A stretch of 64,000 bases of DNA from CBDCNH01 sp965219015. GTDB taxonomy: Bacteria; Pseudomonadota; Alphaproteobacteria; Rhodobacterales; Rhodobacteraceae. A program made the position numbers and the translations under genes. Positions 36,035 through 44,169 of the stretch are shown piece after piece; position 1 is the stretch's first letter; each line of letters begins with the position of its first letter. The notes below the pieces were generated by a model. It did not search any database and was not told the DNA's origin. It worked only from the letters and a program-made list of their open reading frames with translations. Location: positions 124,001 through 188,000 of the forward strand of contig CBDCNH010000005.1 in the NCBI GenBank assembly GCA_965219015.1, read 5' to 3'.

Positions 36035-36063
36035 CTTGCGGGGCCGTGGCCGGTTTCCCATAT
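36035..36063 (+). promoter_or_regulatory. Candidate RpoH (heat-shock sigma) promoter of the Hsp20 gene
   Basis: CTTGCG (36035-36040), 17 nt, CCATAT (36058-36063). This fits the alphaproteobacterial RpoH pattern (CTTG, then a C/T-rich TAT-type -10) and lies about 90 nt before the small heat-shock gene. It directly abuts the end of the protease remnant. Confidence 0.5.
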
Positions 36064-36150
36064 CCCGTTCAGTCGGACGCCAGATCGGGTCCGGCGCACC
36101 GCCCGTCCCGACGAGGGAGGGCCCCACGACATCGCTTCCAGGAGGATGAC

Positions 36151-36636
36151 ATGCGAACTTTTGACCTTGCCCCGCTCTACCGCGCGACCGTCGGCTTCGA
36201 CCGCATCGCGGACCTGATGGACCGGGCGCTGACCGCTGACGCGGGCCAGGCGACCTATCCGCCCTACAACATCGAGAAGACCGCCGACAACGGCTACCGC
36301 ATCACGGTCGCCGTCGCAGGCTTCACGGCCGACGAGCTGAATGTCGAGGTGCGCGAGAGCGCGCTCATCGTCTCGGCGAAGAAGGCCGCCGATGCGGGCG
36401 AGCGCACCTACCTGCACCGCGGCATCGCGACCCGCGCCTTCGAGCGCCGGTTCCAGCTTGCCGACCATGTGCGGGTGACGGGCGCTGACCACGCCGACGG
36501 GATGCTCCACATCGACCTCGTGCGCGAGGTGCCCGAAGCGCTGAAGCCGCGCCGGATCGAGATCGGCCGCGCGTCCGACGTGCAGGGCGTGGCGCTCAAC
36601 GGCACCGCTGCCGAGGCGCCCGCGCTCGCGAACTGA
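36151..36636 (+). CDS. Hsp20 small heat-shock protein (IbpA-like)
   Basis: 161-residue alpha-crystallin-domain chaperone that holds unfolding proteins in the cytoplasm. The N-terminal 'DLAPLYRATVGFDRIADLMD' and 'YPPYNIEKTADNGYRITVAV' are typical of class A (IbpA-type) bacterial sHsps, as are 'HRGIATRAFERRFQLADHV' and the C-terminal 'ALKPRRIEIG' (IxI-type tail). AGGAGG at 36140-36145 fixes the ATG. The likely RpoH promoter upstream and a strong terminator downstream make it a single-gene heat-shock unit. Confidence 0.93.
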   Translation: MRTFDLAPLYRATVGFDRIADLMDRALTADAGQATYPPYNIEKTADNGYRITVAVAGFTADELNVEVRESALIVSAKKAADAGERTYLHRGIATRAFERRFQLADHVRVTGADHADGMLHIDLVREVPEALKPRRIEIGRASDVQGVALNGTAAEAPALAN

Positions 36637-36655
36637 GCCTTCGAACTCCATCAAG

Positions 36656-36693
36656 CGGGGCGCGTGCCAGCGGGTGCGCGCCCCGTTCCCGTT
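36656..36693 (+). terminator. Intrinsic-type terminator after the Hsp20 gene
   Basis: A perfect 9-bp stem, CGGGGCGCG/CGCGCCCCG (36656-36664 and 36677-36685), with a 12-nt loop is followed by TTCCCGTTT. It begins 20 nt after the stop codon. Confidence 0.7.
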
Positions 36694-36782
36694 TCACGGA
36701 CTCGTGATCGCATCGGGCGTCGGCGTCGTGCTTAGGCTCCCGCTCTGCCTTTGAATGAGAATTTGATCCGGGAATCACGAGC

Positions 36783-37241
36783 ATGATCTTTCGTTCGGCC
36801 ATCCTTACCTGCATGACGCTCGCCACGTCCGCCCACGCGCAGGGCTTCGCCGGCATCCGCAACGATTCGCAGGCGATAGGTGCGTTCGACCAGATGATCG
36901 CCGCCTTCTCCGGCGCCTGCCAGGCCGGCGACGCGCAAGCCTGCGGCAACGCGGCCTACATCCGGAACGGCGCCGACTTCATGCTGGGCGCCAGCGACGC
37001 CTGCGAGGCCGGCACCCCTGACGCCTGCGACGCCTACGCCAACGGCTACCGTCAGCTCAACCAGGACTACGCCATGTTCTCGCAGAGCCCTTATGCCCAG
37101 ATGGCGCAGGCACCGGCCACCACACACCAAGAGCGCATGGACGACATCGCCCGCGCCGGCGCGCAAAGCACGGCGACCTTCGACGATCGGATGCGCCAGA
37201 TGGACGTCGACCAGCAGCGCTTCCTAGAGACGCTGCGCTAG
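36783..37241 (+). CDS. Small secreted protein with paired-cysteine repeats
   Basis: 152-residue protein of unknown function. The signal peptide is 'MIFRSAILTCMTLATSAHAQ'. The mature part has two similar cysteine loops, 'ACQAGDAQACGNAAYI' and 'ACEAGTPDACDAYANG' (C-x2-G-x4-C), reminiscent of the disulfide-linked helical repeats of Sel1/Hcp-type proteins but too short for certain assignment. The C-terminal 45 residues are polar and helical with Met/Gln-rich ends. It shares four bases of its stop (CTAG) with the convergent gabD. A periplasmic location is likely. Confidence 0.65.
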   Translation: MIFRSAILTCMTLATSAHAQGFAGIRNDSQAIGAFDQMIAAFSGACQAGDAQACGNAAYIRNGADFMLGASDACEAGTPDACDAYANGYRQLNQDYAMFSQSPYAQMAQAPATTHQERMDDIARAGAQSTATFDDRMRQMDVDQQRFLETLR

Positions 37242-38716
37242 ACCGACAGGCAGATGTACTTCATCTCGAGGTAGTCCTCGATCCCATGCCGCGAGCCCTC
37301 GCGGCCGAGACCGGACTGCTTGACGCCGCCGAAGGGCGCGACCTCGGTCGAAATGAGGCCGGTGTTGATCCCGACGATGCCGTACTCCAGCGCCTCGCTG
37401 ACGCGCGTGATCCGGCCGATGTCGCGGGCGTAGAAGTACGACGCGAGCCCGAAGATGGTGTCGTTGGCGTGGGCGATCGCCTCGGCCTCGGTGTCGAACC
37501 GAAAGAGCGGCGCTACGGGCCCGAAGGTCTCCTCGCGCGCAATGAGCATGTCCTGCGTGACGCCCGCGAGGATCGTCGGCTCGAAGAACGCGCCGCCGAG
37601 CGCGTGGCGCCCGCCGCCGGTGACGAGCGTGGCGCCGTGGGCCCGCGCGTCGGCGATGTGCGCCTCGACCTTGCCGAGCGCGTCCTCGCTGACGAGGGGC
37701 CCGATGGTGACTCCGTCCGCGAGCCCGTCGCCGACTTTCAGCGCCGCGACCGCTGCGCCGAGCTTCGCGGCGAAGGCGTCGTACACGCCCGCCTGCACGT
37801 AGATGCGGTTGGCGCAGACGCAGGTCTGGCCCGCGTTGCGGAACTTGCAGGCCATCGCGCCCGCGACCGCCGCGTCGAGGTCGGCGTCGTCGAACACGAT
37901 GAATGGCGCGTTGCCGCCGAGCTCCATCGAGCATTTCAGCACCTGGTCGGCGGCCTGGCGCAGCAGGATCCGGCCCACCTCGGTCGAGCCGGTGAAGGTC
38001 AGCTTGCGGATGCCCGGGTTCTCGCAGAACTCGCGCCCGATGTCGGAGGCCTTGCGCGAGGTGAGGACGGAGAAGAGCCCCTTCGGGAGCCCCGCCCGCT
38101 CGGCGAGCACCGCGAGCGCCAGCGCCGAGAGCGGCGTCTCGGAGGCCGGCCGGGCGACGAAGCCGCAGCCCGCCGCGAGCGCCGGGCCGCACTTGCGCGT
38201 GATCATCGCGTTCGGGAAGTTCCACGGCGTGATCGAGGCCGCGACCCCGATCGGCTGGCGGATCACTGTGATGCGCTTGTCGGGTTGGTGGCCGGGGATG
38301 GTCTCGCCGTAGATGCGCTTGGCCTCCTCGGCGAACCATTCGACGAACGAGGCGCCGTAGAGGATCTCGCCCTTCGCCTCGGCGCGCGGCTTGCCCATCT
38401 CGGCGGTGAGGATCGTCGCGAGGTCGTCGGCGTTGGCGACCATCAGGTCGAACCAGCGCCGGAGCGTGGTGGCGCGGGTCTTGGCGGTCTCGGCGGCCCA
38501 GGCGCGCTGCGCCACGACGGCGGCGGCGATGGCGCGGGCGGCCTCGGCGCGGCCGAGGTCGGGCACGCGGGCGATGACGTCGCCCCGGGCGGGGTTGCGG
38601 ACCTCGAAGGTCGTGCCGTCGTCGGCCCCGGTCCAGTCCCCGGCGACGAAGGCGCGGGTCTCGAGCAGGCTCGGGTCGGCGAGGAGCGCCCCGAGGTCGG
38701 TGGTGTCGTCGAGCAT
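37238..38716 (-). CDS. gabD: Succinate-semialdehyde dehydrogenase
   Basis: 492-residue aldehyde dehydrogenase that oxidises succinate semialdehyde to succinate (GABA and related catabolism). The catalytic residues are E265 in 'MELGGNAPFIVFDDADL' and C299 in 'NAGQTCVCANRI'. 'ASITPWNFPNAMITRK' is the conserved NAD(P) segment. At the usual 'KPAxxTPLSA' cofactor motif this protein has 'ARPASETPLSA', an arginine in place of lysine. The GabD assignment rests on overall resemblance; other short-chain semialdehydes are possible. AAGGAGG precedes the ATG at 38716. It is divergent from an alpha/beta-hydrolase gene. Confidence 0.88.
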   Translation of the reverse strand: MLDDTTDLGALLADPSLLETRAFVAGDWTGADDGTTFEVRNPARGDVIARVPDLGRAEAARAIAAAVVAQRAWAAETAKTRATTLRRWFDLMVANADDLATILTAEMGKPRAEAKGEILYGASFVEWFAEEAKRIYGETIPGHQPDKRITVIRQPIGVAASITPWNFPNAMITRKCGPALAAGCGFVARPASETPLSALALAVLAERAGLPKGLFSVLTSRKASDIGREFCENPGIRKLTFTGSTEVGRILLRQAADQVLKCSMELGGNAPFIVFDDADLDAAVAGAMACKFRNAGQTCVCANRIYVQAGVYDAFAAKLGAAVAALKVGDGLADGVTIGPLVSEDALGKVEAHIADARAHGATLVTGGGRHALGGAFFEPTILAGVTQDMLIAREETFGPVAPLFRFDTEAEAIAHANDTIFGLASYFYARDIGRITRVSEALEYGIVGINTGLISTEVAPFGGVKQSGLGREGSRHGIEDYLEMKYICLSV

Positions 38717-38785
38717 GGCGGCCTCCTTGCGACTTCCGGCGAAAAATGCGCCCGTGCGCCGGGGGAGTCCAGCCGGAGTGCCGCA

Positions 38786-39562
38786 ATGGATGCCGACGAC
38801 GCCTATGCGAACGGCAGGTACATCGCCGGCGCCGAGGCCTACCCGCCGCGCTGGCGGGCCGAGGCGGCGGCGTTCCGTGCGGCGCTGGGACCGCGCGCTC
38901 TCTGCGGCATCGCCTACGGGCCAAGCGCGCGGCAGCGGCTCGACCTCTTCCGCCCCGAAGGCACGCCGCGCGGGCTGATGCTCTTCGTCCACGGCGGCTA
39001 CTGGCGCAGCTTCGGGCGCGCCGACTGGTCGCATCTCGCGGCGGGCGGCGTCGGGCGCGGCTGGGCCGTCGCGGTGCCGGGCTACACGCTTGCGCCCGAG
39101 GCGAGCATCGCCGCGATCACCCGCGAGATCGCCGCGGCGGCGCGTAGGGCGGCGGCGCTGGTGCCGGGCCCGGTCGTCGCGGCGGGCCATTCCGCCGGCG
39201 GGCACCTCGTCGCGCGGCTCGCCTGCGCGGACGTGGCCGCGACGCCACGCCTCGTCCGGGTCGCGCCGATCTCGCCGCTGGGCGACCTGCGCCCGCTGAT
39301 GGCCACTGCGATGAACGCGGACTTCCGGCTCGACGAGGCCGCCGCCCTCGCCGAGAGCCCCGCGCTGCAGCCGCTCCGCGCCGGCATCGGCGTCCGCGTC
39401 CGCGTCGGCGCCGACGAGCGCCCGGCGTTCCTCGCGCAGGCCGAAGGGCTCGCGCGCGCCTGGGGCGTGCCCTGCGACGTGGCGCCGGGCCTGCACCACT
39501 TCGACGTCATCGACGACCTCGCCCGGCCCGAGAGCCCGCTGATGGCGTGGCTTACGCCCTAG
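38786..39562 (+). CDS. Alpha/beta hydrolase, kynurenine-formamidase/esterase-like
   Basis: 258-residue hydrolase. The oxyanion-hole motif 'FVHGGYWRSFGRADWSHLA' and nucleophile elbow 'GHSAGGHL' are clear, with the histidine in 'GLHHFDVIDDL'. 'HGGYW' is typical of kynurenine formamidases and related carboxylesterases (hormone-sensitive lipase type), but no kynurenine pathway genes are adjacent. The ATG at 38786 is 69 nt from the divergent gabD start. The stop overlaps the convergent peptidase gene by 4 nt. Confidence 0.82.
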   Translation: MDADDAYANGRYIAGAEAYPPRWRAEAAAFRAALGPRALCGIAYGPSARQRLDLFRPEGTPRGLMLFVHGGYWRSFGRADWSHLAAGGVGRGWAVAVPGYTLAPEASIAAITREIAAAARRAAALVPGPVVAAGHSAGGHLVARLACADVAATPRLVRVAPISPLGDLRPLMATAMNADFRLDEAAALAESPALQPLRAGIGVRVRVGADERPAFLAQAEGLARAWGVPCDVAPGLHHFDVIDDLARPESPLMAWLTP

Positions 39563-40542
39563 CCGAAGCGGGCGGACCAGGCGGGGAGGACGTCGCCCGG
39601 CGCAGGGCTCGCCCGCCAGACCGCGCGGGCGATGGCGCGGGCGAGGCAGGTCGCGGCGGCGTGGCCGATGGCGAAACGGTCGGCATCGGTGGTGCCGCCG
39701 CGCGCGCCGGTGGCCGCGGCGAACACGAGGTCGCCGTCGAAGGGGGTGTGGCTCGGCACGATGGCGCGCGCCATCCCGTCGTGCGCGGCGGTCGCCATGC
39801 GCTGCGCCTCGGCCTGCGTCAGCGCGGCGTCGGTCGCGACGATGGCGATAGTGGTCGCGGCCCCCCGCGCCTTCGTCGGCAGGGGCTCGTCCTTCGGCCA
39901 GGCGACGGCGGCGCCGAGGCCGCCGAACTCGGCGCCCTCCTCCCAGGGCGCGGCCCAGAATTGCGGCCCGTCTCCGACCGTGACCGACCCCAGCGCGTTG
40001 ACCGCGACGAGCGCGCCCACGGTGATCCCCGACGCCAGCACCGCCGAGGCCGAGCCGAGGCCCCCCTTGAGGCCCGCCGTCGTGGCGCCCGTGCCCGCGC
40101 CGGCGGTGCCGAGCGCGAAGTCCGTTGCCGCCGCCGCGAGCGCCGCCGCGCCGAGCGCGTGGTAGGGCGTCTCGTCCCAGTCCGGCGCGCCGCCGTTGCC
40201 GAGGTCGTAGAGGATCGCTGCCGGGACGATCGGCACCCGCCGGTCGCCGACGCGGTAGCCCCGTCCCGCTCGCCGCAGCCCCTCGACGACCCCGGACGCA
40301 GCGTCGAGCCCGAAGGCCGAGCCGCCGGAGAGCACCAGCGCGTCCACCGCCTGCACCAGCCGGTCGGGTGCCAGAAGGTCGGTCTCCCGCGTCCCCGGCG
40401 CGCCGCCCATGACATGCACCGCCGCCGTGAAGGGCGCGTCGGCCGTGAGCACGGTCACGCCGGTCCTGAGCCGCGCGTCGGCCGCGTGGCCGACGCGGAG
40501 CCCCGCGACGTCGGTGACGAGGTTGCGCGGACCGGGCCGCAT
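39559..40542 (-). CDS. P1 family peptidase (DmpA/BapA-like L-aminopeptidase/D-esterase)
   Basis: 327-residue self-processing Ntn-hydrolase-like peptidase. It has the N-terminal 'NLVTDVAGLRVGHAADARL', 'LSGGSAFGLDAASGVVEGL' and the presumed autocleavage/nucleophile site 'VNALGSVTVGD' (Ser after LG). 'GTTDADRFAIGHAA' lies near the end. Family members hydrolyse N-terminal residues of small peptides, including beta- and D-amino-acid amides. It is the last gene of a six-gene peptide-import operon, starting at a one-base overlap with the cupin gene. This context supports intracellular processing of imported peptides. Confidence 0.85.
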   Translation of the reverse strand: MRPGPRNLVTDVAGLRVGHAADARLRTGVTVLTADAPFTAAVHVMGGAPGTRETDLLAPDRLVQAVDALVLSGGSAFGLDAASGVVEGLRRAGRGYRVGDRRVPIVPAAILYDLGNGGAPDWDETPYHALGAAALAAAATDFALGTAGAGTGATTAGLKGGLGSASAVLASGITVGALVAVNALGSVTVGDGPQFWAAPWEEGAEFGGLGAAVAWPKDEPLPTKARGAATTIAIVATDAALTQAEAQRMATAAHDGMARAIVPSHTPFDGDLVFAAATGARGGTTDADRFAIGHAAATCLARAIARAVWRASPAPGDVLPAWSARFG

Positions 40543-40892
40543 CAGAGCCGCGGCTTCGGCGCGGCGGTCGCGGGATCGCCGGTGTTGGGCGTGCCCTTCG
40601 GCTCGATCAGCAGCACCGCGGCCCCGTCCCCAAGCGCGCGCGGCCGGTGCCGGACGCCGGCGGGAACGACGAAGAGCTCGCCCGCCTCGAGCGTCACCGT
40701 CTCTTCGGGGAGGTCGATCGCGATGGACCCCGCGACGACGAGGAAGAGGTCGTCCGTCTCGGGATGCACGTGCCAGCGGAAGTCGCCGTCGAACCGCGCC
40801 AGCATCACGTCGTTGCCGTTGTAGTCGGCGATCACGCGCGGCGACCAGGGTTCGTCGAAGAGCGCGAGCTTCGCGGCGAGGTTGACCTTCAT
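40542..40892 (-). CDS. Single-domain cupin protein
   Basis: 116-residue cupin. Motif 1 is 'FRWHVHPETDDLFLVVAGS' (metal-type H-x-H...E) and motif 2 is 'AGELFVVPAGVRHRPRA' (final His). It could bind a metal and a small ligand. No reaction can be named. The ATG at 40892 overlaps the end of the ATPase gene by 4 nt and the stop overlaps the peptidase start, so it is fully embedded in the importer operon. Confidence 0.85.
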   Translation of the reverse strand: MKVNLAAKLALFDEPWSPRVIADYNGNDVMLARFDGDFRWHVHPETDDLFLVVAGSIAIDLPEETVTLEAGELFVVPAGVRHRPRALGDGAAVLLIEPKGTPNTGDPATAAPKPRL

Positions 40893-42424
40893 GCGCTCTC
40901 CTCCGGCAGGCGCGGCGCCGCCGCGATCAGGCTTGCGGTATAGGCGTGCCGCGGCGCCGCGAACACCGCCTCGGTGAGCCCCGCCTCGACGATCCGTCCT
41001 TCGTGCAGCACCGCGACGCGATGCGCGATGCCGCGCACCACCGCGAGATCGTGGCTGACGAAGAGCATCGCCGTCCCGGTCTCCGCCTGCAGCCGCATCA
41101 GAAGGTCGAGCACCTGCGCCCGCACCGGCGGGTCGAGCGCCGATACCGCCTCGTCGAGCACCACGAGGTCGGGCGCGAGGATCAGCGCGCGGGCGAGCGC
41201 GATGCGCTGCCGCTCGCCGCCGGAGAAGGCGTGGATGCGGCGGCGCGCCGCCTCGGGCGGCAGGCCGACCGCCGCCAGCATCTCCGCCACCCGCGCCGCG
41301 CGGTCCGCCGATGGCGTCGGCGCGAGGTGGAACGGCTCGGCGACCAGCGTGCCGACCGTCTGGCGCGGGTCGAAGCTGCCTTGCGGATCCTGGAACACCG
41401 CCTGCATCCGCGCCCGCAGCGCCCGCGGCACATGCCCTGCGACGACGGCCGTGCCGCCGAGCGCGATGCGTCCGCCCTCGACCGGCTCGAGCCCGAGGAT
41501 GGCGCGCGCGAGCGTCGACTTGCCGCTTCCCGACGCGCCGACGAGGGCCAGGCATTCGCCTGCCGCGATGGCGAGGGAGGCGCCGTCGAGCACGGTCTGG
41601 CGGCCGTGCCGACGGATCACGCCCTCCACGACGAGGAGCGGTGCCGCCGGCGCGCGCGGCGGCCGTGGCGGGCGTGGCCGAGCGGCGGCGACGAGGGCGC
41701 GGGCGACGCGCGAGGCAGGGCGGGCGATGATTTTCGCGCTCGGGCCTTCCTCCACGATGCGCCCGCGCTCCATCGCCGCGATGCGCGTGGCGATGGAGGC
41801 GGCCGCGGCGAGGTCGTGCGTGACGAGGAGCACCGCGATGCCGTCCCGCGCGAGGCCGGCGAGGAGCGCCAGGATCGCCGCCTGCGTCTCCACGTCGAGC
41901 GCGGTCGTCGGCTCGTCGGCGAGGAGCACGCGCGGGCCGGGCGCCAGGGCCGCCGCGATGGCCGCGCGCTGGCGCTGCCCGCCCGAGAGCTCGTGCGGGT
42001 AGCGCGCCGGCGGCACCGCTTCGGGCGGCAGCCCGGCACGGCGGAGCGCGTCCCCGGCCCGGGCCCGGGCCGCGGCGCGCGTCACGCCGCGGACGCGCAG
42101 CCCCTCGCCGACTTGGGCGCCGATGGTCTGCAGGGGATCGAGTGCCAGCGCGGGCTCCTGGAAGACCATGCCGATGCCCGGCCCCCGCACGGCGCAGAGG
42201 TCGCGCTCGGGGAGGCCGAGGAGCTCGCGCCCGTCGAGCCGGACGCTGCCGCCGACGGCGCTTCCGGGAGGGGGCAGCCCGAGGATCGCGAGCGCCGTCA
42301 GCGACTTTCCCGACCCGCTCGGGCCCACGAGCGCCGTCACGCTGCCCGCCTCGAGCGCCAGCGTCACGCCGTCGAGCAGCGTCCCGCCGCCGATCGCCAG
42401 CGTCAGCCCCTCGACGCGGAGCAT
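40889..42424 (-). CDS. ABC transporter ATP-binding protein with two fused ATPase domains (DppD-DppF fusion type)
   Basis: 511-residue tandem ATPase for a peptide/nickel-type importer. Domain 1 has 'GPSGSGKS' (34-41), 'LSGGQRQRAAIAAAL' and 'VLLADEPTTALD'. Domain 2 has 'GASGSGKST', 'FSGGERQRIALARAL' and 'LVVLDEAVSALD'. A Pro/Arg-rich linker separates them near residue 250. The ATG overlaps the permease stop by one base. The second domain has 'DEAVSALD' rather than 'DEPTSALD', a tolerated variation of Walker B/D-loop. It is coupled to the permeases and cupin. Confidence 0.92.
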   Translation of the reverse strand: MLRVEGLTLAIGGGTLLDGVTLALEAGSVTALVGPSGSGKSLTALAILGLPPPGSAVGGSVRLDGRELLGLPERDLCAVRGPGIGMVFQEPALALDPLQTIGAQVGEGLRVRGVTRAAARARAGDALRRAGLPPEAVPPARYPHELSGGQRQRAAIAAALAPGPRVLLADEPTTALDVETQAAILALLAGLARDGIAVLLVTHDLAAAASIATRIAAMERGRIVEEGPSAKIIARPASRVARALVAAARPRPPRPPRAPAAPLLVVEGVIRRHGRQTVLDGASLAIAAGECLALVGASGSGKSTLARAILGLEPVEGGRIALGGTAVVAGHVPRALRARMQAVFQDPQGSFDPRQTVGTLVAEPFHLAPTPSADRAARVAEMLAAVGLPPEAARRRIHAFSGGERQRIALARALILAPDLVVLDEAVSALDPPVRAQVLDLLMRLQAETGTAMLFVSHDLAVVRGIAHRVAVLHEGRIVEAGLTEAVFAAPRHAYTASLIAAAPRLPEESA

Positions 42425-43221
42425 TAGCGCCGCGGGTCGAGGAGGTCGCGCGCCCCGTCGCCCATGAGGCCGAGCCCGAGCACGGTGAGCACGATGGCGG
42501 CGCCCGGCACGAGGACGAGGTGCGGCGCGAGCGCCAGCATCGTCTGCGCCTCGGCGAGCATCCGGCCCCAGCTCGGGACCGGCGGCTGCGCCCCGAGGCC
42601 CACGAACGACAGCGCGGCCTCGGCGAGGATGCCCACCGCCGCCTGCACCGTCGCCTGCACCGCGAGGAGCCCCGCGACGTTGGGCGCGACATGCTCGGCC
42701 GCGATCCGCGCGCGGCCTTTCCCGGCGAGCTCGGCCGCGCGGATGTAGTCGAGCGACATGAGCTGCAGCGCGCCGCCGCGCGCGACGCGGGCGAACACCG
42801 GCACGTTGAAGACCGCGATGGCGACGACCGCGCCGGCGGCCGAGGGCCCGAACGCGGCGGCGAGGAGGATCGCGGTCACGAGGCTCGGGAACGCGAAGAG
42901 GAGATCGGTGCCGCGGAGCACGAGTTCGGCCGGCCAGCCGCCGCGCACCGCCGCCCAGAGGCCGAGCGGCACACCGGCCGCCGCGCCGAGGAGCGTCGAG
43001 GCGAGTGCCACTGCGATGGATGTCCGCGCGCCCGCCATGACGAGCGAGAGCACATCGCGGCCGAGCGCATCGGTGCCGAGGAGATGGAGGGCCGAGGGCG
43101 GGCGCAGGCGCTCGGCGATGCTCACGGTGTCGGTCGGGAACGGCGTCCAGACGAGCGACAAGAGCGCCGCCGCGAGCGCGAACCCGACGAGAAGCGCGCC
43201 TGCGAGGAGCCTCGGCCTCAC
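42424..43221 (-). CDS. Peptide-type ABC transporter permease, DppC-like
   Basis: 265-residue permease with about six helices. The family signature is 'LLGTDALGRDVLSLVMAGAR' and the ATPase-docking loop is 'LDYIRAAELAGKGRARIAAE'. 'GALSFVGLG'-like sequence appears as 'ALSFVGLGAQPPVPSWG', diagnostic of DppC/OppC. It overlaps the DppB-like gene by 4 nt and the ATPase gene by 1 nt. Length is at the short end of the family. Confidence 0.9.
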   Translation of the reverse strand: MRPRLLAGALLVGFALAAALLSLVWTPFPTDTVSIAERLRPPSALHLLGTDALGRDVLSLVMAGARTSIAVALASTLLGAAAGVPLGLWAAVRGGWPAELVLRGTDLLFAFPSLVTAILLAAAFGPSAAGAVVAIAVFNVPVFARVARGGALQLMSLDYIRAAELAGKGRARIAAEHVAPNVAGLLAVQATVQAAVGILAEAALSFVGLGAQPPVPSWGRMLAEAQTMLALAPHLVLVPGAAIVLTVLGLGLMGDGARDLLDPRR

Positions 43222-44162
43222 GCGCGGCGCCGGAGCCGGGGGTCGGCCATCGCATAGGCCACGTCGACCGCGAAGTTGGCGAGCACCACGGCGAGGACGA
43301 GGAGCATCACCACCGCCTCGACGACGACAAGATCGCGCTGGGCGATGGCCTGGAACACCAGCCGCCCGAGCCCCGGCAGCGCGAACACTGCCTCGACGAT
43401 GACCGCGCCCGCGAGGAGGAACGAGACCTGCAGCCCGAGGATGGTCAGAACGGGCAGCATCGCGTTGCCGAGCCCGTGCCGGAGGAGCGCCTGCCGTCGC
43501 GTCAGGCCGCGGGCGCGGGCGGCGCGGATGTAGTCCTGGTCCTCGGTCTCGATGAGCGCCGCGCGCAGCACGCGGGCGAGGATGGCGGCTTGCGGCAGGG
43601 CAAGCGCCACGGCGGGCAGCGCGAGCGCGCGCGACGCCGCGAGCGGCGACGACCAGCCCGGAAACCCGCCCGCCGGGAACCAGCGGAGGCCGACCGCGAA
43701 GCCGAGGACGAGGAGGAGCGCGGCCCAGAAGTTCGGCACCGCGAGCCCGACCTGCGCGGCGACGCTGACCGCCGCATCGCCCGCGCGGCCGCGCCGCAGC
43801 GCCGCGTAGGCCCCCGCCGGCAGGCCCAGAGCCATCGCGAGGAGAAGCGCCAGCCCGGCGAGCGGCAGCGACAGCGCCAGCCGGTCGGCGACGAGCCCCG
43901 CCACCGGCACGCGGTAGGTATAGGAGAGCCCGAAGTCGCCCGTCAGCATCCCGCCGGCCCAGGCGAGGTAGCGCGCCGGGATCGAGCCGCTGAGCCCAAG
44001 CGCCTCGCGGAGCGCTGCCACCGTGTCGGGCGCGGCGCCGACGCCGAGCATCACCTGCGCGGGGTCTCCCGGGAGCACTTCGACGACGCCGAACACCACG
44101 ACGCTCGCGAGCGCCAGCGTGAGGCCGAGCGAGAGGAGCCGCCCGAGGAGATGACCGACCAC
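43218..44162 (-). CDS. Peptide-type ABC transporter permease, DppB-like
   Basis: 314-residue permease. The GTG at 44162 is chosen because GGAGTG lies about 9 nt upstream, and the helix 'LSLGLTLALASVVVFGVVEV' then starts at the expected distance. 'LPGDPAQVMLG', 'GDFGLSYTYRVPV' and the docking loop 'DYIRAARARGLTRRQALLRH' are standard DppB features. It forms the channel with the DppC-like partner. It starts 7 nt after the binding-protein stop. Confidence 0.9.
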   Translation of the reverse strand: MVGHLLGRLLSLGLTLALASVVVFGVVEVLPGDPAQVMLGVGAAPDTVAALREALGLSGSIPARYLAWAGGMLTGDFGLSYTYRVPVAGLVADRLALSLPLAGLALLLAMALGLPAGAYAALRRGRAGDAAVSVAAQVGLAVPNFWAALLLVLGFAVGLRWFPAGGFPGWSSPLAASRALALPAVALALPQAAILARVLRAALIETEDQDYIRAARARGLTRRQALLRHGLGNAMLPVLTILGLQVSFLLAGAVIVEAVFALPGLGRLVFQAIAQRDLVVVEAVVMLLVLAVVLANFAVDVAYAMADPRLRRRA

Positions 44163-44169
44163 GCGTTCG

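Noticed and set aside
32503..36654. A 1383-codon open frame antisense to glcDEF, the protease remnant and hsp20
   Set aside because: It has no recognisable domain and crosses several plus-strand genes and their signals, so it is a shadow frame.
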